Shown here: piece by piece, positions 59,558 through 64,000 of the stretch | How positions within the stretch are numbered: position 1 is the stretch's first letter | Layout: every line of letters starts with the position of its first letter | From: Microbacterium hydrocarbonoxydans | GTDB lineage: Bacteria > Actinomycetota > Actinomycetes > Actinomycetales > Microbacteriaceae | Assembly (NCBI RefSeq): GCF_011752045.1 | Contig: NZ_JAAKXW010000005.1 | Coordinates: forward strand, 62,001-126,000 | Direction of reading: 5' to 3' | DNA length: 64,000 nt | Notes under the pieces: generated by a model | What the model saw: only the letters and a program-made list of their open reading frames with translations | Database searches by the model: none | What the model was told of the DNA's origin: nothing | Made by a program: the position numbers and the translations under genes

Positions 59558-60220
59558 TCAGGCCGGAGAGCCCGGATGCGGCCCTGAGGCCTGGCGCGCA
59601 TGGGACACCTGCAGCAAGGCGGCCTGCGTGCGCCGTTCCAGGCCGAGCTTGCCGAGCAGCGATGACACGTAGTTCTTGATCGTCTTCTCCGCGAGACCGA
59701 GCCGCTCGCCGATGGCGCGGTTGGTCAGTCCCTCCGCGATCAGTGCGAGGATCTGCTTCTCGCGCGCGTTCAGAGAGCCGAATCTGGGGTCGTCGTCCGC
59801 CGCAGCGGCCGCGTGCTCGCCGACCCGGCGGATCATCGAGCGGCTGAGCAGGCGTCGGCCCTGAGCGACCGCCCTGACTGCGGTGAGGATCTCGGCCGTC
59901 CGCACGGACTTGAGCAGGTAGCCGGCCGCGTCCCCGAGGATCGCCGACATCAGGGCGTCGTCGTCGTCGAAGGCCGTGAGGATGAGGCACGCGACGCCCG
60001 GATGCTGTTGCCTGATGCGCCGGGAGAGGTCGATGCCGCTGCCGTCGGGAAGCCTCCCGTCCACGATCGCGACGTCCGGAAGAGTCCTTGCGACGCCGGC
60101 GAAGCCTTCCGCGCATGTGGCGGCCTCGCCGACGACGGTCAGGTCCGCCTGAGTCTCGATGAGGTCGGCGATCCCTCGACGGACCACCTCGTGGTCATCG
60201 ACGAGGAAGATCCGGTACAC
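59558..60220 (-). CDS. DosR/DevR-like NarL-family response regulator
   Basis: The 220-residue regulator aligns without gaps in the key parts with mycobacterial DosR: F-L-V-D-D-H-E-V-V-R-R-G, phosphorylation site Asp54 (I-V-D-G-R-L-P-D-G), and a C-terminal LuxR/NarL HTH A-E-K-T-I-K-N-Y-V with Lys179, Lys182 and Asn183 at the positions DosR uses to read its box. The start is GTG at 60220, with GGGAGGGAG upstream. It probably binds the DosR-like boxes in this island. No kinase is adjacent on this side; the DosS-like kinase at 61693 may serve both regulators. Confidence 0.9.
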   Translation of the reverse strand: MYRIFLVDDHEVVRRGIADLIETQADLTVVGEAATCAEGFAGVARTLPDVAIVDGRLPDGSGIDLSRRIRQQHPGVACLILTAFDDDDALMSAILGDAAGYLLKSVRTAEILTAVRAVAQGRRLLSRSMIRRVGEHAAAAADDDPRFGSLNAREKQILALIAEGLTNRAIGERLGLAEKTIKNYVSSLLGKLGLERRTQAALLQVSHARQASGPHPGSPA

Positions 60221-60281
60221 GAGTCATCTCCCTCCCCGCCCGGACGGCGTGCCGCCGACCGGGATCGACCTGCGACACAGG

Positions 60282-60779
60282 CTACTCGTGGGGCGGGACC
60301 GCGTCCACGAGATGCCGGGACGTCGCCGTGTCGGTCGCGGCGGCGTCACCCTCGTGCACGACCAGTACCGGGCACCGGGCGTGCGCCGCGCACGATGCGC
60401 TCACCGAGCCGAGGATCAGTCCGGCCAGACCGCCGCGTCCATGACTGCCCAGCACCAGCATCGACGCCTTGTCGCTGAGCTCGATCAGGACCTCGCGCGG
60501 CGGTCCCGGGATCACGCGATGCGAGAAGCGCTCCGGCGGGGCGCCCTGGAAGGCGGCCTTGATCGCCTCCCTGGCCGCGCGCTCCGCGTACTTCTTCGGC
60601 AGCCGGTCGAGACTCGGGTCGAACGGATCGAGCAGCAGGGGATAGGTCCACGTCGTGATCGCCTCGAGCGGGGCGTCCAGCGCCCGCGCGACCCTCGCCG
60701 CGAAGGACAGGGCCTCGACGGAGCAGGCGGATCCGTCGACGCCCACGATCACGGGCGGGACAGTGGATGCGGTGTTCAT
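60282..60779 (-). CDS. Universal stress protein 2
   Basis: The 165-residue single UspA domain has V-I-V-G-V-D-G-S-A-C-S and the ATP loop G-S-H-G-R-G-G-L-A-G-L-I-L-G-S-V-S. It lies 22 nt after the tandem Usp gene, in one operon driven from the box at 61626-61639. It shares the G-S-V-S-A-x-C-A-A-H-A-x-C-P-V segment with universal stress protein 1, so they are recent paralogs. Confidence 0.9.
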   Translation of the reverse strand: MNTASTVPPVIVGVDGSACSVEALSFAARVARALDAPLEAITTWTYPLLLDPFDPSLDRLPKKYAERAAREAIKAAFQGAPPERFSHRVIPGPPREVLIELSDKASMLVLGSHGRGGLAGLILGSVSASCAAHARCPVLVVHEGDAAATDTATSRHLVDAVPPHE

Positions 60780-60801
60780 GGTTGTTCTCCTTCTCGTCGG
60801 T

Positions 60802-61566
60802 TCATCGGGCCGTCGGCACCACCGCGCGCCGGCCGTCGGCCGTGGCGGCCAGGTTCACGATCAGCACCGGGGCGTTGATGTTCATCAGCACGTCGTGGAT
60901 GACCGGTCCTGGCGGACGCCCTCGATGGGTGCCCAGGACGAGAAGGGCGGCGTTCCGCGACGCATCCAGGAGCGCCTCCGCCGGTGGCCTGGTCGTCCTC
61001 CGCGCGCGGCTCTCGATCCCCGGCCGGCTGAGCGCGAGGTCGGCGATCAGCTGTTCCAGCTGGGCGGCGGCGGTCTCGACGGGGGCCGGGACGACGCCCT
61101 CGTACGACGAGTGCAGCACCGTCAGCGTCTCGGCGCGCGCGGCGGCCTCGGCGCCGGCGGCCGAGACGATCGGACCGGCGCCGGAGAGGGAGCCCACGCC
61201 CGCGACCACGCCTCGACGGAACCGCAGGTCCACCTGAGGGATGACGGCGACGCCGCACGGCACCGCCGATACGATCCGGAGGCCGAGGGAGCCGAAGATC
61301 CGGCTGCGGATGAACCCCGTCTTGCCGGTGCCGATCACGAGCAGGTCGTCGGCTCGGACGAACGCCGCGATCGCCTGCGGGATGTCCGGGTCCCGGATGA
61401 TCTTGGACGGCGACGACGGCGACGACGGCGGTGCCGGTGCGGAATCGTCGGTCACGACATGGATCCCGATCGGCGGGGCCGGGGCCCACGAGGCGTGCGC
61501 GGACGCCCACGCCGCGGCGGCCGCGCCGTCCTCACTCCCGACGGCGACGACGAGGCGACTGAACAT
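60802..61566 (-). CDS. Universal stress protein 3, tandem-domain type
   Basis: The 254-residue protein has two Usp-like halves, residues about 1-120 (S-R-L-V-V-A-V-G-S-E-D-G; V-I-G-T-G-K-T-G-F) and 130-245 (V-A-G-V-G-S-L-S-G; V-L-G-T-H-R-G-R). The ATP loops are partly degenerate, so nucleotide binding is uncertain. The ATG at 61566 is used; an in-frame ATG at 61590 is possible. GACTCT (61603-61598) is 22 nt past the DosR-like box. Confidence 0.82.
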   Translation of the reverse strand: MFSRLVVAVGSEDGAAAAAWASAHASWAPAPPIGIHVVTDDSAPAPPSSPSSPSKIIRDPDIPQAIAAFVRADDLLVIGTGKTGFIRSRIFGSLGLRIVSAVPCGVAVIPQVDLRFRRGVVAGVGSLSGAGPIVSAAGAEAAARAETLTVLHSSYEGVVPAPVETAAAQLEQLIADLALSRPGIESRARRTTRPPAEALLDASRNAALLVLGTHRGRPPGPVIHDVLMNINAPVLIVNLAATADGRRAVVPTAR

Positions 61567-61625
61567 CGGCGACCGCCCTTCCCTCGGCATGCGTACGAGA
61601 GTCGCATGCGCGCTCCGGCGGGCGA

Positions 61626-61639
61626 GGGCCGAAGGTCCC
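61626..61639. promoter_or_regulatory. DosR-like box between the Usp operon and the kinase gene
   Basis: The minus strand reads GGGACCTTCGGCCC, a full match. On that strand GACTCT follows after 22 nt. On the plus strand the kinase -10 TAGGAT (61658-61663) is 18 nt away, so the same box could act on both promoters. Confidence 0.75.
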
Positions 61640-61692
61640 TTCTCTCCGCCTGCGGAGTAGGATCCTGCGTGAGGTGGCCGGAAGCGGGAGCC

Positions 61693-63387
61693 ATGGACGA
61701 CGAGACCCTCCAGTTCCCCGACTATCGCCGTTCAGAGCTCGAACGGACGATAGCCGAGCTGATCGACCGCGCCCAGCAGGTGCTGCGGGCTGAAGGACGG
61801 CTGCGCCATCTCCTGCGGGCCACGCAGATCGTCGTCGAGGGCCTCGACCTCGAGCAGGTGCTGCGCCACATCGCCGAGGCCGCGGTGACGCTTGTCGACG
61901 CACAGTACGGCGCTCTCGGCGTCATCGACCGTGACGGGAGGCTGGAGCAGTTCATCCACGTCGGCATGCCCGATGACGTCGTGGAGGCGATCGGAGACCT
62001 GCCGCGAGGGCACGGGATCCTCGGCGCCGTCATCCAGAGCCAGGACCCGATCCGCCTGGAGGATCTCGGAGCAGACCCCCGATCAGCCGGCTTCCCGGCG
62101 CACCACCCGCCGATGGGCACCTTCCTCGGCGTCCCCGTGCGGGTGCGGGGCGAGATCTTCGGGAACCTCTACCTCACGAACCGCAAGGGCGGGAGCTTCA
62201 CAGACGAGGACGAGGAACTCGTCGTCGCACTCGCCTCCACCGCCGCGATCGCCATCGACAACGCCCGGCGCTACCAGGAGTCGCGCCGGCTGGAGCGGCT
62301 CAGCAGCGCCCTCGCCGAGATCACCGCAGCCCTGCTCGCCTCGGATTCGGGCGACGTGTTCGGTGTCGTCGCCGAAAGGGTCGCCTCGCTCGTGATGGCA
62401 GATCTCGTGTGCATCGTCGTGCCCAGCCCCGATTCCGACCGGTTCCGTGTGGAGACCGCGCGAGGGATCGGGGCGGGATCGGTCGAGGGGGCGGACATCC
62501 CCGCCGAGGAGGCGATCATCCGCCGGGTCATGGGCGACGGCATCGCCTTCTCGGCGGACAGGCTCTCCGATTCGCTGGCCCTGGATGAACGGCTCCTCGG
62601 AGGGCCGACGATCGCGGTGCCGCTCGTCGTGGCCGGCACCCCGGCGGGAGCACTGTGCGCGACCCGTGCCGAAGGGTCGCCTCGCTTCTCTCCCGACGAC
62701 CTCTCCACGCTGTCCGAGTTCGCCGCCCAGGCAGGCCTCGCCCTGGCGCTCGCGCAGGCCAGAGCCGATCGTCAGCGCCTGGACGTCATCGGCGTGCGCG
62801 CCGAGATCGCGAGGGATCTCCACGACAACGTCATCCAGCACCTGTTCGGAACCGGACTGGGCCTTCAGGCGCTCGCAGCCACCCTGCCATCGCATGCGCC
62901 GGCCATCACCGCCCACGTGGGCGAGATCGACGCCGCGATCGCCGACTTCCGCACGGCGATCTTCGCGCTGCAGACCGGAGGAGGCGAGTCGCTCCGTCAT
63001 CGCCTCCTCGACATCGTCAGCGACGTGTCCCCGCAGCTCGCGGCACCGCGGCTGACCTTCGAGGGCCCCGCCGACCTGCTCGTCACAGGAGCCCTTGCGG
63101 ATGACGTCGTCGCCGTGGTGCGCGAATCGCTCAGCAACGTCGCGCGGCACGCTCAGGCGCACAGCTCGCAGGTCACCGTCTCCGTCACGGCATCCCACGT
63201 CACGGTGCTGATCGACGACGACGGCGTGGGGATGCCTGAAGCGCCGACGAAGCGGAGCGGCACCGCGAACCTCGCCCGGCGCGCCCTCGCTCACGGAGGC
63301 GTGTTCAACGTGGAGGCGCGGAAGGAGGGCGGGACCCGCGTGCGCTGGCATGTCCCGCTGGATTCGCGAACGGCGGCGGTTCCGTGA
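61693..63387 (+). CDS. DosS/DevS-like GAF-GAF sensor histidine kinase
   Basis: The 564-residue soluble kinase has two GAF domains (about residues 45-190 and 205-350), the NarX-type H-box R-D-L-H-D-N-V-I-Q with His377, and an ATPase domain ending D-D-D-G-V-G-M-P. The first GAF has G-F-P-A-H-H-P-P-M (His137-His138), the stretch that in mycobacterial DosS contains the proximal haem ligand His149, so it may sense oxygen, NO, CO or redox state. ATG at 61693 follows AGCGGGAG; GTG at 61669 is an alternative. It is coupled to the response regulator downstream (GTGA). Confidence 0.9.
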   Translation: MDDETLQFPDYRRSELERTIAELIDRAQQVLRAEGRLRHLLRATQIVVEGLDLEQVLRHIAEAAVTLVDAQYGALGVIDRDGRLEQFIHVGMPDDVVEAIGDLPRGHGILGAVIQSQDPIRLEDLGADPRSAGFPAHHPPMGTFLGVPVRVRGEIFGNLYLTNRKGGSFTDEDEELVVALASTAAIAIDNARRYQESRRLERLSSALAEITAALLASDSGDVFGVVAERVASLVMADLVCIVVPSPDSDRFRVETARGIGAGSVEGADIPAEEAIIRRVMGDGIAFSADRLSDSLALDERLLGGPTIAVPLVVAGTPAGALCATRAEGSPRFSPDDLSTLSEFAAQAGLALALAQARADRQRLDVIGVRAEIARDLHDNVIQHLFGTGLGLQALAATLPSHAPAITAHVGEIDAAIADFRTAIFALQTGGGESLRHRLLDIVSDVSPQLAAPRLTFEGPADLLVTGALADDVVAVVRESLSNVARHAQAHSSQVTVSVTASHVTVLIDDDGVGMPEAPTKRSGTANLARRALAHGGVFNVEARKEGGTRVRWHVPLDSRTAAVP

Positions 63388-64000
63388 CGCGGGTGTTCCT
63401 CGTCGACGACCACGAGATCGTGCGGCAGGGCATCTCCCGGATCATCGGCGATGAGCGCGACCTCGAGGTGGTGGGCGAATCCGGAGCGGTCGAGGGCACG
63501 ATCGGGCGGATCAGGGCGACCGTGCCGGATGTGGTCGTCCTCGACGTCCGCCTTCCAGACGGCAGCGGCATCGATCTGTGCCGCCGCATCCGGTCGGAGC
63601 TGCCCGCGGTGAGGTGCCTCATCCTCACCGCGTTCGATGACGACGCGGCCGCAGTCGCGGCCGTCGTCTCGGGCGCGTCGGGGTACGTGCTGAAGTCCGT
63701 CCGGGGTGCGAACATCGCGGAGAGCGTCCGCCGGGCCGCACGCGGAGAGAGCCTGATCCCGCCATCGGTGGCCGCGCGCGTTCAGGAGGAGCTTCGGGCT
63801 CGTGCGGAGGAGAAGCCGCGCGCCGACGTCGAATTGACGCTGCGGGAGCGTCAGGCCCTCCGGCTGATCGCCGAAGGTCTCACCAACCGGCAGATCGGTG
63901 AGCGCCTCGGCCTCGCGGAGAAGACAGTGAAGAACTATGTGACGGGGCTGCTGTCCAAGCTCGGCATGGAGCGGCGCACGCAGGCGGCCGTCTACGTGGC
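63384..64000 (+). CDS. DosR/DevR-like response regulator, second copy (cut by window edge)
   Basis: The GTG start overlaps the kinase stop. The visible 205 residues contain V-F-L-V-D-D-H-E-I-V-R-Q-G, Asp54 in V-L-D-V-R-L-P-D-G, the acceptor-side Lys in G-Y-V-L-K-S-V, and the HTH A-E-K-T-V-K-N-Y-V-T-G-L-L with the DosR box-reading Lys and Asn. It is closer to DosR than the regulator at 59558 (V-L-D-V-R against I-V-D-G-R). With the upstream kinase it forms a complete two-component pair. Confidence 0.92.
   Translation, partial: MTRVFLVDDHEIVRQGISRIIGDERDLEVVGESGAVEGTIGRIRATVPDVVVLDVRLPDGSGIDLCRRIRSELPAVRCLILTAFDDDAAAVAAVVSGASGYVLKSVRGANIAESVRRAARGESLIPPSVAARVQEELRARAEEKPRADVELTLRERQALRLIAEGLTNRQIGERLGLAEKTVKNYVTGLLSKLGMERRTQAAVYV

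Overview
The window is high-GC actinobacterial chromosome, most likely Microbacterium or a close relative (Microbacteriaceae). This rests on the G+C-rich codon choice, the presence of families common there (DUF7882, DUF6766, DUF6421, DUF6716, DUF4916, a 13E12-type HNH gene), menaquinone synthesis (MenA), and many start codons lying 6-7 nt after a TANNNT element, the layout of leaderless actinobacterial genes. No CRISPR array, rRNA, prophage or insertion sequence was seen.

Layout. 0-6.8 kb: a phosphonate uptake and breakdown operon (partial GntR regulator, PhnD, PhnC, fused PhnE, FAD amine oxidase, phosphonatase-like HAD enzyme, zinc alcohol dehydrogenase), most genes joined by 4-nt overlaps. 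6.7-17.3 kb: a stress-gene island (PncC, CBS protein, DUF6766, FHA protein, two DUF7882 paralogs, SurE, PfkB kinase, FAD/Rieske oxidoreductase, luciferase-like flavoenzyme, TreS-like amylase, SDR). Six of its transcription units start behind the same 11-mer, GTCAAYCCCCT, followed 22-23 nt later by a -10-like hexamer. 17.3-45.5 kb: mostly housekeeping and metabolic genes (RhtA-type exporter, nitronate monooxygenase, PurU, Nei, Lhr helicase, ABC-F, secreted EEP hydrolase, LtaE, MFS transporter, DUF6421, Lrp, MenA), with a yidC remnant, two nested palindromic elements and a SufR-like regulator divergent from a DoxX protein. 45.6-51.4 kb: a surface-glycan operon with nonulosonic (sialic) acid genes: GT2, polysialyltransferase-like protein, NeuA-HAD fusion, NeuB, DUF6716 glycosyltransferase. 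51.5-53.0 kb: a 13E12/DUF222 HNH gene beside an unusual 76-nt tRNA-Met(CAU)-like sequence.

53.1-64 kb: a DosR/DevR-like dormancy or hypoxia island. It encodes one DosS-like GAF-GAF histidine kinase and two DosR-like response regulators, three universal stress proteins, two FMN-binding-split proteins, a P1B-type ATPase, an SDR, a triple-BON protein and small membrane proteins. Six strong copies and one weaker copy of a box close to GGGACCTTNGNCCC stand before its transcription units and before one outlying SHOCT gene at 44 kb, with an ANNNT-type -10 exactly 22 nt downstream in most cases. The sensor, the regulators and their probable targets therefore lie together, and the island parallels the mycobacterial DosRST regulon in gene content and promoter architecture. 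Two promoter architectures, GTCAAYCCCCT and the DosR-like box, thus appear to drive two separate stress programmes in this window.
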